Assembly: GCA_029203105.1 (NCBI GenBank)
Contig: CP119318.1
Location: forward strand, 77,001-141,000
Origin: Candidatus Kaistia colombiensis
GTDB taxonomy: Bacteria; Pseudomonadota; Alphaproteobacteria; Rhizobiales; Kaistiaceae
DNA length: 64,000 nucleotides
Direction: 5' to 3'
Shown: positions 16,734 through 26,076 of the stretch, piece by piece
Position numbering within the stretch: position 1 is the stretch's first letter
How the letters are laid out: each line of letters opens with the position of its first letter
Position numbers and translations under genes: made by a program
Notes under the pieces: generated by a model
Databases searched by the model: none
The model's input: only the letters and a program-made list of their open reading frames with translations
What the model was told of the DNA's origin: nothing

Positions 16734-17831
16734 ATGATCGAACCGGCCAAGACGGACGCCACCGCCCAAACGACGGCGGCCAGGCCCCGTTCCGCCCGGC
16801 GCAAGTTCCAGTTCGTCATCGCCGCCGCCGTGCTTTTGTGCGCGATATGGGCTGGCGGCTGGTTCTGGGCCAACCGGATCGCCACCGAGCGGATCGCCGC
16901 CATCAAGGCGGATTTCGTCGCCGCGGGCGGCGTCCTCGGCTGCAATGCCGAATCGCTTGGCGGCTTCCCGTTCAAGTTCACGCTCGATTGCGCGCCCGCC
17001 TCGCTCGAATTGCCGTCGAAGGGCCTGTCGGCCAATGTCGGCGCGCTGGAGGCGATCGCGCTCATCTACAATCCCGGCCATGTGCTCGCCTCGGTGCAGG
17101 GCCCGCTGGCGCTGAAGGCGCCCGGCGACCTCGGCGTCGAGGCGAACTGGTCCTCGCTGCAAACCAGTGTCCGCGTCGGAACCTCGCGGCTGAAGCGCTT
17201 TTCCGCCGTCGCCGACGATCTGACCACGACGATCAACGCCCCTTCAAATCCGCGCCTGCCGACAGCCGCGCGCGCGAAGCACGCCGAGCTGCACCTGTTG
17301 CAGAACGACAGCGATGCCACGGCGCTCGACCTCGCCGGAACGGTGGACAATTTCGCTGCAACGATCCCCGGCGCGCCGCCGCTGCCCGACCTTTCGGCCA
17401 AGCTCTACGCCATTCTTCCCGGCGCGCTGCCGGAGCTTCGCGACGGCCATGTCGATCCGCTTCCCGCCTGGCTCGCCGCCGGCGGACAGGTCAAGCTCGA
17501 TCAGCTCAGCATCGAAATCGGCGGTTTCCTGGCGATGGCCAGCGGCGATCTCAGCGTCGCGCGCGACGGCGTCGTTTCCGGCAAGGTGGCGATCCGGGTC
17601 GACCAGCTCGACCGCCTGCCCGATATCGCCGAGACCATCCATCCCGGCAGCCGCGATCAGGTTGCGCAGATCCTGGGTCCGCTCTCGGCCTTCCTCAAGC
17701 CGGTCGAGGTCGGCGGCAAGACCTGGCGCGAGACGACGCTGACGATCAAGAACGGCAAGGTCTCGGCCGGCTTCATTCCGCTCGGCCGGCTGCCGCCACT
17801 CAAGCTCGGCCATGCCGCCACAGGCAGCTGA
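16734..17831 (+). CDS. DUF2125 domain protein, membrane-anchored
   Basis: A 365-residue protein preceded by a strong GGAGGA site. Basic N-terminus, one membrane span at about residues 26-46, then a long beta-rich domain facing the periplasm. The pattern C-N-A-E-S-L-G-G-F-P-F-K-F near 76-88 is typical of DUF2125. The family is largely restricted to Alphaproteobacteria and its function is unknown; the fold resembles envelope lipid-transport (AsmA-like) proteins by general look only. Monocistronic. Confidence 0.85.
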   Translation: MIEPAKTDATAQTTAARPRSARRKFQFVIAAAVLLCAIWAGGWFWANRIATERIAAIKADFVAAGGVLGCNAESLGGFPFKFTLDCAPASLELPSKGLSANVGALEAIALIYNPGHVLASVQGPLALKAPGDLGVEANWSSLQTSVRVGTSRLKRFSAVADDLTTTINAPSNPRLPTAARAKHAELHLLQNDSDATALDLAGTVDNFAATIPGAPPLPDLSAKLYAILPGALPELRDGHVDPLPAWLAAGGQVKLDQLSIEIGGFLAMASGDLSVARDGVVSGKVAIRVDQLDRLPDIAETIHPGSRDQVAQILGPLSAFLKPVEVGGKTWRETTLTIKNGKVSAGFIPLGRLPPLKLGHAATGS

Positions 17832-17900
17832 CCCATCCCGGCGCGCCACCTGCCGGCCTCTGTGCCTCGCCCCCAGGGCGAGGCGAAGGGCAGATCCGTC

Positions 17901-18827
17901 CTACGGCTTGGTGTGATCCCGGCGGCCGAAATCGGCGGCGGCGGTGTCCTGGCCGATGGCGACGATCGAGCGACGGATGGCGCGGGTGCGCGTGAACAGG
18001 TCGAACAGCGTGTCGCCGTCGCCATTGCGGATCGCCCGCGTCAGCGTCGCCAGATCCTCGTTGAAGCGGCCGAGCATTTCGAGCACCGCTTCCTTGTTGT
18101 TCAGGAAGACGTCGCGCCACATCGTCGGGTCAGATGCCGCGATGCGGGTGAAATCGCGAAAGCCGGAAGCCGAGAACTTCAGCACTTCCGAGCGGATGCC
18201 TGATTCGAGATCCGAAGCGGTGCCGACGATGTTGTAGGCGATCAGATGCGGCAGGTGGCTGGTGATCGCCAGCACCAGGTCATGGTGCTCGGCGCTCATC
18301 GCCTCGACATTGGCGCCGAGCGCCCGCCAGAACGCCATCAGCTTCTCGACCGCGGCCGGGTCGACCGTCTCGGCCGGCGTCAACACGCACCAGCGGTTCT
18401 GGAACAGATCGACGAGACCGGCATCCGGTCCCGAATGCTCGGTGCCGGCCAACGGATGGCCGGGGATGAAGTGGACGGCGGACGGCAGATGCGGCGCCAT
18501 CGCCTTGATGACGGCGGCCTTGACCGAACCGACATCGGAGACGATCGCGCCGGCCTTCAGATGCGGCCCGATCATCCTGGCAACATCGCCCGAAGCGCCG
18601 ACCGGCACGCAGACGATGACGAGATCGGCATCGCGCACGGCGTCGGCCGCTTCGGGAAAATAGACATCGCCAAGGCCGAGTTGCTCGGCGCGGGCGAGCG
18701 TCGCCGGGCTGCGGGTCGAAATCGCGATCTCACCCACGACGCCGGCGCGGCGCGCGGCGAGCGCGATCGAGGCGCCGATATGGCCGATGCCGACCAGAGC
18801 GAGCTTGCCGAAGAGAGGCTCCGACAT
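17901..18827 (-). CDS. tyrA: Prephenate/arogenate dehydrogenase
   Basis: NAD(P)-dependent oxidative decarboxylation in tyrosine synthesis. The 308-residue protein begins with the Rossmann motif G-I-G-H-I-G and has the active-site block H-P-L-A-G-T-E-H-S-G and the helical C-terminal domain (H-D-x-x-L-A-I-T-S-H-L-P-H). It is last in the operon chorismate mutase-hisC-tyrA; its start overlaps the hisC stop. No ACT domain is present. Whether prephenate or arogenate is preferred cannot be read. Confidence 0.93.
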   Translation of the reverse strand: MSEPLFGKLALVGIGHIGASIALAARRAGVVGEIAISTRSPATLARAEQLGLGDVYFPEAADAVRDADLVIVCVPVGASGDVARMIGPHLKAGAIVSDVGSVKAAVIKAMAPHLPSAVHFIPGHPLAGTEHSGPDAGLVDLFQNRWCVLTPAETVDPAAVEKLMAFWRALGANVEAMSAEHHDLVLAITSHLPHLIAYNIVGTASDLESGIRSEVLKFSASGFRDFTRIAASDPTMWRDVFLNNKEAVLEMLGRFNEDLATLTRAIRNGDGDTLFDLFTRTRAIRRSIVAIGQDTAAADFGRRDHTKP

Positions 18828-19969
18828 CAGCGCGCCGTCCGGTGCAGAAAGTCGCGCAGCGCCGCGATCGTCGCCTCATTGGCCTCGGCCGAGCCGATGG
18901 TCATGCGCAGCGCATTGGGCAGGTGATAGCTCGACATGACGCGCAGGATGATGCCGTGCGAAACGAGATATTCGTCGGCGTCGACGGCGCGGCGGCCCTT
19001 CTCGTCCGGAAAGTGGATCAACACGAAATTGCCGACGCTCGGCGTCACCGCGAGGCCGAGCGAACGGATGCCCTCGGTGACGCGCGGCAGCCATTCCTCG
19101 TTATGGGCGATGGCGGCGTCGATATGGGCGCGATCCCGGAGCGCCGCGATGCCGGCGGCCATCGCCGGCGCGGAGACGTTGAACGGGCCGCGAATGCGGT
19201 TCATCGCGTCGATCACCTCGGCCGGGCCGTAGCCCCAGCCGAGACGAACGCCGGCCAGACCATAGATCTTCGAGAAGGTGCGCGTCATCAGCACGTTCGG
19301 CGCGCTGCCGGCGAGCTCGATGCCGCTCTCATAGTCGTTGCGGCGGACATATTCCGAATAGGCCGCGTCGAGCACCAGCAGGACGCGCGGCGGCAGCGAA
19401 GCATGCAGCCGACGAATCTCGCTGAACGGCAGATAGGTGCCGGTCGGGTTGTTCGGATTGGCGACGAAGACGATGCGCGTCCTGTCGGTCACCAATTCGA
19501 GGATGCCGTCGACATAGGTCGTCAGGTCCTTCTCCGGCGCGACGACCGGCGTGGCGCCGGCGGCCTGGATCAGGATCGGATAGACGTTGAAGCCATGCTT
19601 CGAATAGATCGCCTCGTCGCCCGGCCCGAGATAGACGTGGCTGACCATCGCCAGCACGTCATCCGAGCCATTGCCGCAGATGATGCGCGAGGCGTTGATG
19701 CCATAGGCGTCGGCGATCGCCGTGCGAAGGTCGGCGGCCGATCCATCCGGATAGATCTCGAGCTTGGCGGCGGTCGCCTGATAGGCGGCGACAGCCGCCG
19801 GGCTCGGTCCGAGCGGCGTCTCGTTCGAGGAGAGCTTGTAGACCTTGGAGCCGCCGGTCGCCTTGGAGCGGCCCGGCACATAGGGAGCGATGTCCAGCAC
19901 GCCCGGACGCGGCACGGGCCGGTCGGCGGGCTGGGTATCCTGCGTCTTGTCCGACGGCTTGCTCATCAC
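18827..19969 (-). CDS. hisC: Histidinol-phosphate / aromatic aminotransferase
   Basis: A 380-residue class I/II PLP aminotransferase. Family marks are the start S-S-N-E-T-P-L-G-P-S, the ring-stacking and Asn block V-A-N-P-N-N-P-T-G, the PLP Lys in R-T-F-S-K-I-Y-G-L-A-G and the later R-G-P-F-N-V-S. HisC makes histidinol phosphate, but this copy lies between chorismate mutase and tyrA with four-base or less overlaps. Transamination of prephenate or phenylpyruvate/hydroxyphenylpyruvate is therefore at least as likely (inference). Confidence 0.93.
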   Translation of the reverse strand: MMSKPSDKTQDTQPADRPVPRPGVLDIAPYVPGRSKATGGSKVYKLSSNETPLGPSPAAVAAYQATAAKLEIYPDGSAADLRTAIADAYGINASRIICGNGSDDVLAMVSHVYLGPGDEAIYSKHGFNVYPILIQAAGATPVVAPEKDLTTYVDGILELVTDRTRIVFVANPNNPTGTYLPFSEIRRLHASLPPRVLLVLDAAYSEYVRRNDYESGIELAGSAPNVLMTRTFSKIYGLAGVRLGWGYGPAEVIDAMNRIRGPFNVSAPAMAAGIAALRDRAHIDAAIAHNEEWLPRVTEGIRSLGLAVTPSVGNFVLIHFPDEKGRRAVDADEYLVSHGIILRVMSSYHLPNALRMTIGSAEANEATIAALRDFLHRTAR

Positions 19970-20844
19970 AACACTCCCGCCTCGTCGAGGCGCTCATAGA
20001 GAACCGGGTTGGCGTCGACATCGCCGATGGCGATGCCGCGCGACAGCGCGCCGACGCGCGCGACATCCTCGAAGCCGGCGCGCGCCGCCAGAGCGGCGAC
20101 GGCGGTTCCGACCGGCAGGGCGATCAGCTTCTCGGCGCCGGCCTCGGCCAGAACGGTGCCGCCGGCGGCGACGATCGCCGGCCAGGGATCCTTGCCGATC
20201 GCCGTCACGGCGAAGAGATCGAGATCGGGCGGCGTCGGATCGGCCAGCTCCGGCGCGATGACGAAGGCCGGATGCTCGGCCGGACGGCCGGCGATGCGGA
20301 TATAGGGCGACATCGCCATGATGCGCGGCGCCGACGGGCGACCGAGCGCCCGCCACCAGGCGCCGGCGGATGGAGGCTGCTCGGCCGAGACCAGGCCGAG
20401 ATCGGTGCCGGTCTCGCGGATATGGTTGATCGTCGCCGCGGCGTCGGCATAGCCGTGCAGCGCCACGGTGAAGCCGAACAGGAAACGGCCGGTGTCGCGC
20501 AACGCGTCGCGGGCGACGCCCTGGTCGATGCCGACGTCGAAGTTCGCCTGCATCCGCGTGAAGGTCGTGATGATCTCGCGCCAGATGTGCTCGACCGTCC
20601 AGATCGGCAGCGCGCCCTCATGGCGGGCTACCAGCCGGCGCATCATGTCGGCCTCGCGGCCGGGACGGAACGCGGCGCCGGGCCGGCTCGTGCCCTTGAC
20701 CTTGATCAGGGTGTCGATGGCGGTGCCGCGCTCGATCAGGCAGCGATGCATCTCGGCATCCAGTTCGTCGATCGTTTGCCGGATGCGGGCGAGTGTCGCC
20801 GCATCTGCTTCGGTGGCAGAATTCTTTGTCACGGTCGAGGCCAT
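19966..20844 (-). CDS. Chorismate mutase family protein with long C-terminal extension
   Basis: A 292-residue protein. Residues about 17-100 form an AroQ-type helical chorismate mutase (I-R-x-x-I-D-E-L-D, then R and K in the active-site helix), converting chorismate to prephenate. The remaining 190 residues form an extra domain with T-D-L-G-L-V near residue 146, loosely like a degenerate prephenate dehydratase or ACT region. The start MASTVTKN is chosen because upstream in-frame codons are unlikely (Pro/Ala-rich). It is first of three overlapping aromatic-pathway genes. Confidence 0.85.
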   Translation of the reverse strand: MASTVTKNSATEADAATLARIRQTIDELDAEMHRCLIERGTAIDTLIKVKGTSRPGAAFRPGREADMMRRLVARHEGALPIWTVEHIWREIITTFTRMQANFDVGIDQGVARDALRDTGRFLFGFTVALHGYADAAATINHIRETGTDLGLVSAEQPPSAGAWWRALGRPSAPRIMAMSPYIRIAGRPAEHPAFVIAPELADPTPPDLDLFAVTAIGKDPWPAIVAAGGTVLAEAGAEKLIALPVGTAVAALAARAGFEDVARVGALSRGIAIGDVDANPVLYERLDEAGVL

Positions 20845-21009
20845 CGTTCGGATCGGCTCTGGGCGGGAAAACATAGGCCGCGCCGAGGCGGCCGGCGGCG
20901 GCCGATTCATAGGCAAGCCCAAAGGCAAAATCAAAGAAAACATTGCGGATCGGCATCGCCGCGCCCCTCGACGAACCGATCGCGCCGCAGGCGGCGACCG
21001 CGGAAAAAG

Positions 21010-21750
21010 CTATCCCGGCGGCGCCAGCGCGGGACGGAAAACCGGCTGTTGGCGGCGGCGGCTCCGCGCCGGCAGCCCCTGATAGACGAGCTTGGTCGCC
21101 TCGACGATCTGCACGCCGGCAAAGCCCGGCCACAGCATTTCGCCCGTCCGCTCCCACGCGCGGCCGTTCTGGATCAGCATCCGACTGGCAAAGGGCGGCG
21201 CGAACAGCGCGCCGCTCCAGGCGGTCTCGCTGAATTCGGTGTTGCGCAGCAGCGTCGCGAGCTGGCCGCGACTGAACGGCCGGCCATAGCCGAAGGGGGT
21301 GCGCTCGACCCGCGCCCAGATGCCGCGCCGGTTCGGCACGACGATGATGATCTTACCGCCCGGCACCAGCACGCGCCAAAGCTCGCGCAGCGTCTCGCGC
21401 GCGTTGGAGGCGGTCTCGAGACAGTGGATGACGAGGATGCGGTCGATCGACGAATCGGTGAGCGGCAGTTCGTCGTCAGCGACGAGCGCCGCGAGATTGC
21501 CGCCCTCGGACGGCCAGTTCATCACCCCCTGCGCGGCCGGCATGAAATTGAGCACGCGCTCCGCCTGCGCCACGAACGGCGCGAGATAGGGCGTCGCATA
21601 GCCGAGGCCCAGCACCCGGTCGCCGGTGACGCGTGGCCACAGCGCCGCGAGCTTGGCACCGACCAGGCCCTGCGCCACGCCGCCCAGGCGCTCGGTATAG
21701 AAGCTCGCGAGATCGAGCACGTCGGGCGTCAGCGTCCGGCCCTGTTCCAA
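21010..21750 (-). CDS. Class I SAM-dependent methyltransferase
   Basis: A 246-residue protein with a degenerate SAM loop V-L-G-L-G-Y-A-T near residues 46-53, then D-R-I-L-V-I-H-C-L-E and L-W-R-V-L-V-P-G-G-K, the usual post-motifs of the methyltransferase 11 family. In rhizobia this gene is regularly divergent from gloB, as here (92-base gap). Substrate unknown. The C-terminal tail is Arg/Pro-rich and probably disordered. Confidence 0.85.
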   Translation of the reverse strand: MEQGRTLTPDVLDLASFYTERLGGVAQGLVGAKLAALWPRVTGDRVLGLGYATPYLAPFVAQAERVLNFMPAAQGVMNWPSEGGNLAALVADDELPLTDSSIDRILVIHCLETASNARETLRELWRVLVPGGKIIIVVPNRRGIWARVERTPFGYGRPFSRGQLATLLRNTEFSETAWSGALFAPPFASRMLIQNGRAWERTGEMLWPGFAGVQIVEATKLVYQGLPARSRRRQQPVFRPALAPPG

Positions 21751-21842
21751 GCACGATCTCCCCTGTCGATGTCGGCGTGACGATGTTAGGTAACGATCCG
21801 AAACGACGCCACCCCATCCATACGCCCATATCGGAGTTCGTC

Positions 21843-22613
21843 ATGGCTCTCGCAATCTTCCAGTTCCCCTGCCTATCCGACAATTATGGCGTGCTGATCC
21901 ACGACGAAGCCTCCGGCCGCACCGCCTCGATCGACGCGCCGGACGCCGCCGCCGTCAGCGCCGCCCTGGCCGAGACGGGCTGGAAGCTGACCGAAATCCT
22001 GACGACGCATCATCATGCCGATCATACCGACGGCAATCTGGCGCTGAAGGAAGCCACCGGCTGCACCATCAGCGGCCCGAGCTACGAAGCCGGCACGATC
22101 CCCGGCATCGACCGAAAGCTCAGCGAAGGCGACGTCTATGATTTCGCCGGCCACCCGGTGCATGTCATCCACACGCCCGGCCATACACTCGGTCATATCG
22201 CCTTCTACCTGCCGGACGATGGTGTCGCCTTCGCCGGCGACACCATGTTCGCGCTCGGCTGCGGCCGCGTCTTCGAGGGCACGCTCGATCAGATGTGGGG
22301 CTCGCTGCAGAAGCTCGCCGCCCTGCCGGACGAGACGATCGTCTATTGCGGCCACGAATACACGGAATCGAACTTCCGCTTCGCCATGACCATCGACGGC
22401 AGTAACCCGGCGCTCGTCGCCCGCGGCGAGGAAATCCGCGCGCTGCGCGCCGCTGGCAAGCCGACCGTGCCGACGACGATCGCCGCCGAAAAGGCGACCA
22501 ATCCCTATCTGCGCGCCGGCGATCCGGCCGTGCGCGCCGGGCTGAACATGCCGACCGCCCCGGCTTCCGAAGTGTTCGCCGCCATCCGCACCGCCAAGGA
22601 CAATTTCAAGTGA
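21843..22613 (+). CDS. gloB: Hydroxyacylglutathione hydrolase (glyoxalase II)
   Basis: A 256-residue metallo-beta-lactamase-fold enzyme that hydrolyses S-lactoylglutathione to lactate and glutathione. The dinuclear metal motif T-H-H-H-A-D-H-T-D is at about residues 54-62, followed by H-T-P-G-H-T-L-G-H, F-A-G-D-T and C-G-H-E-Y-T. The start MALAIFQFPCLSDNYG is standard for the family; a longer upstream frame is ignored. The next gene starts within its stop codon. Confidence 0.96.
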   Translation: MALAIFQFPCLSDNYGVLIHDEASGRTASIDAPDAAAVSAALAETGWKLTEILTTHHHADHTDGNLALKEATGCTISGPSYEAGTIPGIDRKLSEGDVYDFAGHPVHVIHTPGHTLGHIAFYLPDDGVAFAGDTMFALGCGRVFEGTLDQMWGSLQKLAALPDETIVYCGHEYTESNFRFAMTIDGSNPALVARGEEIRALRAAGKPTVPTTIAAEKATNPYLRAGDPAVRAGLNMPTAPASEVFAAIRTAKDNFK

Positions 22614-23050
22614 GTTCGGCCGAGGACATCATCGCCAAGCTCGATCTCGCACCGCATCCGGAGGGCGGCTTCTATCGCCGCACCTTCGAGGACAGCGTCG
22701 CCCATGACGGGCGACCGGCCTCGACGGCGATCTACTATCTGCTCGCTTCGGGCATGAAGTCGCACTGGCACCGGATCGATGCGATCGAGGTCTGGCACTA
22801 CTATGCCGGCGCGCCGATCGAGCTGGCGCTTTCGGAAGATGGCGGCGTGACCGAGACCTTTCGCCTCGGACCGGACGTGCTGGCCGGCGAGCAGCCGCAG
22901 GTTGTCGTGCCCACGGGCTGGTGGCAGGCGGCCAGGAGCCTCGGCGACTGGACGCTGGTCGGCTGCACGGTGGCGCCTGGCTTCCGTTTCGAAGGCTTCG
23001 AACTGGCGGCGCCGGACTGGGCGCCGCTCGACCAGCCCGAGCGATACTGA
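22610..23050 (+). CDS. Cupin family protein (DUF985)
   Basis: A 146-residue single-domain beta-barrel. The start is GTG, overlapping the gloB stop by four bases. Family marks are H-P-E-G-G-F-Y-R-R-T near residue 16, S-x-W-H-R-I-D-A-I-E-V-W-H-Y-Y-A-G in the middle and V-P-T-G-W-W-Q-A later. DUF985 proteins bind metal or a small ligand; some relatives are epimerase-like. Coupling to gloB suggests a linked stress or carbonyl role, but no substrate is known. Confidence 0.9.
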   Translation: MSSAEDIIAKLDLAPHPEGGFYRRTFEDSVAHDGRPASTAIYYLLASGMKSHWHRIDAIEVWHYYAGAPIELALSEDGGVTETFRLGPDVLAGEQPQVVVPTGWWQAARSLGDWTLVGCTVAPGFRFEGFELAAPDWAPLDQPERY

Positions 23051-23197
23051 GGGGAAAACCGCCATTCTTCACCGAGAGTGGCGAAGCGGCATCGCCAAAT
23101 CAGAGATCGCCCGCTAAGGTGTTGCGGCCGTTGGGGCAGCGGCTTGTATCTGCGATCGGAATGGGGGGACGACGTTGTTGCACCGCAGGAATAGGTC

Positions 23198-25201
23198 ATG
23201 ACGGCCCCAATCAAGAGCGTTCTCTTCGTCGACTATGACAGCCTCTACCTCAGCCTGCGCGCTCGAGATCCCGGCATGGCGCGCCGTTTCGCGCTGCGCC
23301 CCGGCGTCTGGCTCGAGGCGATCGAGGCCGGCCTGCTGCTGGAGCCGCGCGGTGAGGAAGCCACGCGGCGCCGGATCCTGATGCGGCGCTGCTATGCCGA
23401 TCCGAAGCTGCTCGGCAAGGCGCGCGCCGCCTTCACCGGCCAGGGTTTCCAGATCGTCGATTGCCCGCCGCTGCCCGGCCGAGAGCGCAACTCGGCCGAG
23501 ATCCACATGGTTCTCGACACGCTCGACGCGCTGGCGCACCAGACCGGCTTCGAGGAATTCATCCTGCTGTCGGCCGATTCCGATCTGACGCCGGTGATCT
23601 TCCGTCTGCGTTCCTACAACCGCGCCATCTCGATCTACACGACGGTCACCACATCGGCCGGCTATCGCGCCATCGCCGATGGCGCGATCGACGAGCAGGC
23701 GCTGATCGCGCTGCTGGCGCCGACGGCCGACGCCGAGACGCCCGAAGCAACGGATGACGCGGATAAAGAAAACGCACAGCATCAGAATGGCGGCGAGCGC
23801 GATGGGCTGGCGGGGCTCGCCCGCCGGGTCCACCAGGCGACGAATGTTCCGCTGTTCGCGCCCCGCGTCTATGGCGAACTGTTCCGCGCGCTGACGCGCG
23901 AAGTGGCCGAGAACGGCTATCATTTCCAGACCACGGCGGAGAATGTCGCCGCGCGGCTCACCGCCAACGGTCGCAACGCCTCACGTCGCCAGATCGCCTT
24001 CGTCGTCAAGGGGCTGGCCCTGAAGGGCCATGTCTTCTCGACCAGCGACAGCCCGGAAAAGCTGGCGGAAGCGTTCAAGGAGCAGGTGCTCTACCTCGCC
24101 CGCAATGCCGGCGTCGAAATCGACGAAAGCATGGAAAGCCTGATCGGCACCTGGATCGTCGGCCGCGAGGCTTCCGCGCCGGTTGCCCTGCCGCCGCCCA
24201 TGGCGGTGTCGAAGCCGGCCGAGCGCGCCGCGCCGCGGCCGATTCCGTCGCCGCCGCCGATCCCGGCCGCGCCCCAGGCGTCGCCGCAGCCTGTCTGGAC
24301 CCGCCCGGCCGTATCGCAACCCGACGCACCGCAGCCGCCGATGCCGGCGCCCTTGAATGCCGCGCCGGCCTCACCGGTGTCGGCTTCGCGCCTGTCGCAG
24401 CCAGCCGCGCCGCAGGCCGCCCCGCGCGAAGCGCGCCCGATCAGCCTGCAACCAATCTCGGCGACGATGCCGCAGCCGGCCCGGCCGATCCAGATCCACG
24501 CCATTGTCGAGCCGGCGCCGGAGCCCGTCATCGAGCCGCCGGTCGCGGAAGAGCTCCCCGTGGCCGCGCCTGCCGAGCGGGCGCCCCGCCCCGCTCCCCA
24601 GCCGACATCGCCGGTCCTGACGACACCGCCGCAGGCCGTGATACGAGCCGAAGCGCGGGTCGACGCGCCGCCGCCCGCATCGACGCCGCGCCGGTCCCAG
24701 GTCGACCCGGAATCGCTCCTGGCCGAGATCTCCGCGAACCCGCCGGCGGCACGCGCCAACATCGCGCCGCCGCGACCGCGCGCAGCCAGACCCGCCCCGC
24801 CGGAACTGGCGGAGGAGCCTGCGCCGCGCCCGCCGGCGCCCCGCAATGCTGCCGGGTCCGCCCTTGCCATTCGCCCGCCCCCGCGGCGCAGCGCCGTGGC
24901 GGCCGCCGATGACGCCGGTCAGCGCGACCCGATCGAGAGTTCGATTCTCGCCGCGATCGCCCAGGCGGTCGATGTGCTGGTGGATGATGGCGAACAGGCG
25001 GAACCGGTGCCGGCCGAGCCGCCGCGTTCGGCGCCGCCGCGAGCCCAGACCCGCGCACCCGCCCGGATCGCCCCCCGCGAACCGACGCCGGCCCCGCCGC
25101 CGAGCCCAGCCGATGAGTCGGCCGAAGACGGCGACATCGGCGACGAGATCCAGCGCATCCTTGCCGCCTACAGCCAGAACCGGAAGCCGACCGGTCGCTG
25201 A
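23198..25201 (+). CDS. NYN-domain protein (PIN-like, LabA/DUF88) with long Pro/Ala linker
   Basis: A 667-residue protein in at least four parts. Residues 1-170 are an NYN (PIN-like) domain with acidic positions in V-D-Y-D-S (12-16), N-S-A-E-I-H-M-V-L-D and L-S-A-D-S-D-L (124-130), a set consistent with a metal-dependent RNase. Residues about 208-285 are a compact helical module, possibly winged-helix or OST-HTH/LOTUS-like. Residues about 325-570 are Pro, Ala and Arg-rich and probably disordered. The C-terminus holds two short ordered-looking helices (about 577-597 and 647-663). No RNA target can be inferred. Monocistronic, ending at a strong terminator. Confidence 0.8.
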   Translation: MTAPIKSVLFVDYDSLYLSLRARDPGMARRFALRPGVWLEAIEAGLLLEPRGEEATRRRILMRRCYADPKLLGKARAAFTGQGFQIVDCPPLPGRERNSAEIHMVLDTLDALAHQTGFEEFILLSADSDLTPVIFRLRSYNRAISIYTTVTTSAGYRAIADGAIDEQALIALLAPTADAETPEATDDADKENAQHQNGGERDGLAGLARRVHQATNVPLFAPRVYGELFRALTREVAENGYHFQTTAENVAARLTANGRNASRRQIAFVVKGLALKGHVFSTSDSPEKLAEAFKEQVLYLARNAGVEIDESMESLIGTWIVGREASAPVALPPPMAVSKPAERAAPRPIPSPPPIPAAPQASPQPVWTRPAVSQPDAPQPPMPAPLNAAPASPVSASRLSQPAAPQAAPREARPISLQPISATMPQPARPIQIHAIVEPAPEPVIEPPVAEELPVAAPAERAPRPAPQPTSPVLTTPPQAVIRAEARVDAPPPASTPRRSQVDPESLLAEISANPPAARANIAPPRPRAARPAPPELAEEPAPRPPAPRNAAGSALAIRPPPRRSAVAAADDAGQRDPIESSILAAIAQAVDVLVDDGEQAEPVPAEPPRSAPPRAQTRAPARIAPREPTPAPPPSPADESAEDGDIGDEIQRILAAYSQNRKPTGR

Positions 25202-25231
25202 GCCAAGTTCGCAAAGCAAATGTCCAAATGA

Positions 25232-25258
25232 AAAGGCCGGCGCCCAGCGCCGGCCTTT
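25232..25258. terminator. Bidirectional terminator between the NYN gene and phbB
   Basis: A perfect 12-base stem AAAGGCCGGCGC / GCGCCGGCCTTT with a three-base loop, A-rich on one side and T-rich on the other, between two converging genes. It can end transcription from both sides. Confidence 0.85.
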
Positions 25259-25289
25259 CAACTATCGGGGTCGGCGAACCGGCCGGCGA

Positions 25290-26018
25290 TCAGCCATTCG
25301 CCATGTACTGGCCGCCATTGATGGTCAGCACCGCGCCGGTCATGAAGGCTGAGGCGTCGGAGGCGAGATAGGCGACGAGCTCGGCGATCTCCTCGGACTT
25401 GCCGAGGCGGCCGACCGGAATCTGGCCGAGAATGCCCTCCATCACCTTCGGCGGCACGGCCATCACCATGTCGGTGTCGATGTAGCCGGGGCAGATGCAG
25501 TTGACCGTGATGCCCTTGCGGGCGTTCTCCAGCGCCAGCGCCTTTGTGAAGCCGACGACGCCGGCCTTGGACGTCGCATAGTTGACCTGGCCGAGCTGGC
25601 CCTTCTGCGCGTTGATCGAGGAGATGTTGATGATGCGGCCGAAGCCGCGCTCACGCATGCCTTCGATCACCGGCCGGGTCATGGTGAACATCGAATCGAG
25701 GTTGGTCCGCATGACAGCGGACCACTGGTCCTGGTCCATCTTGTGGAACCAGCCGTCGCGCGTGATGCCCGCATTGTTGACGAGGATGTCGACGGCGCCG
25801 AGCGCCAGCTCGACGGCGCGGACGCCCGCCGCGCAGGACTCCGCGTCGCCGACATCCCACTGGAACACCGGGATGCCGGTTTCCGCCTGGAAGGCATGCG
25901 CCTTCTCGACATTGCCGGCGAAACTGGCCGCGACCGTGTAGCCGGCGGCCTGCAGACCCTTCGAGACAGCCGCGCCGATGCCGCGCGTGCCGCCGGTAAC
26001 GAGGGCGACTTTCCCCAT
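25290..26018 (-). CDS. phbB: Acetoacetyl-CoA reductase
   Basis: NADPH-dependent reduction of acetoacetyl-CoA to (R)-3-hydroxybutyryl-CoA, the second step of polyhydroxybutyrate synthesis. The 242-residue short-chain dehydrogenase has T-G-G-T-R-G-I-G at residues 8-15, N-N-A-G-I-T-R-D in the middle, catalytic Ser in I-I-N-I-S-S-I-N, and Y-A-T-S-K with the catalytic Tyr and Lys. Length and the D-G-W-F-H-K-M loop match PhbB. It lies 58 bases after phbA in the same orientation. Confidence 0.96.
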   Translation of the reverse strand: MGKVALVTGGTRGIGAAVSKGLQAAGYTVAASFAGNVEKAHAFQAETGIPVFQWDVGDAESCAAGVRAVELALGAVDILVNNAGITRDGWFHKMDQDQWSAVMRTNLDSMFTMTRPVIEGMRERGFGRIINISSINAQKGQLGQVNYATSKAGVVGFTKALALENARKGITVNCICPGYIDTDMVMAVPPKVMEGILGQIPVGRLGKSEEIAELVAYLASDASAFMTGAVLTINGGQYMANG

Positions 26019-26076
26019 GTGTTCCTCCCAAAAGCGACCGGTTGAGCTCCGGTCCTCGATGAAATCCGCCGAAACG

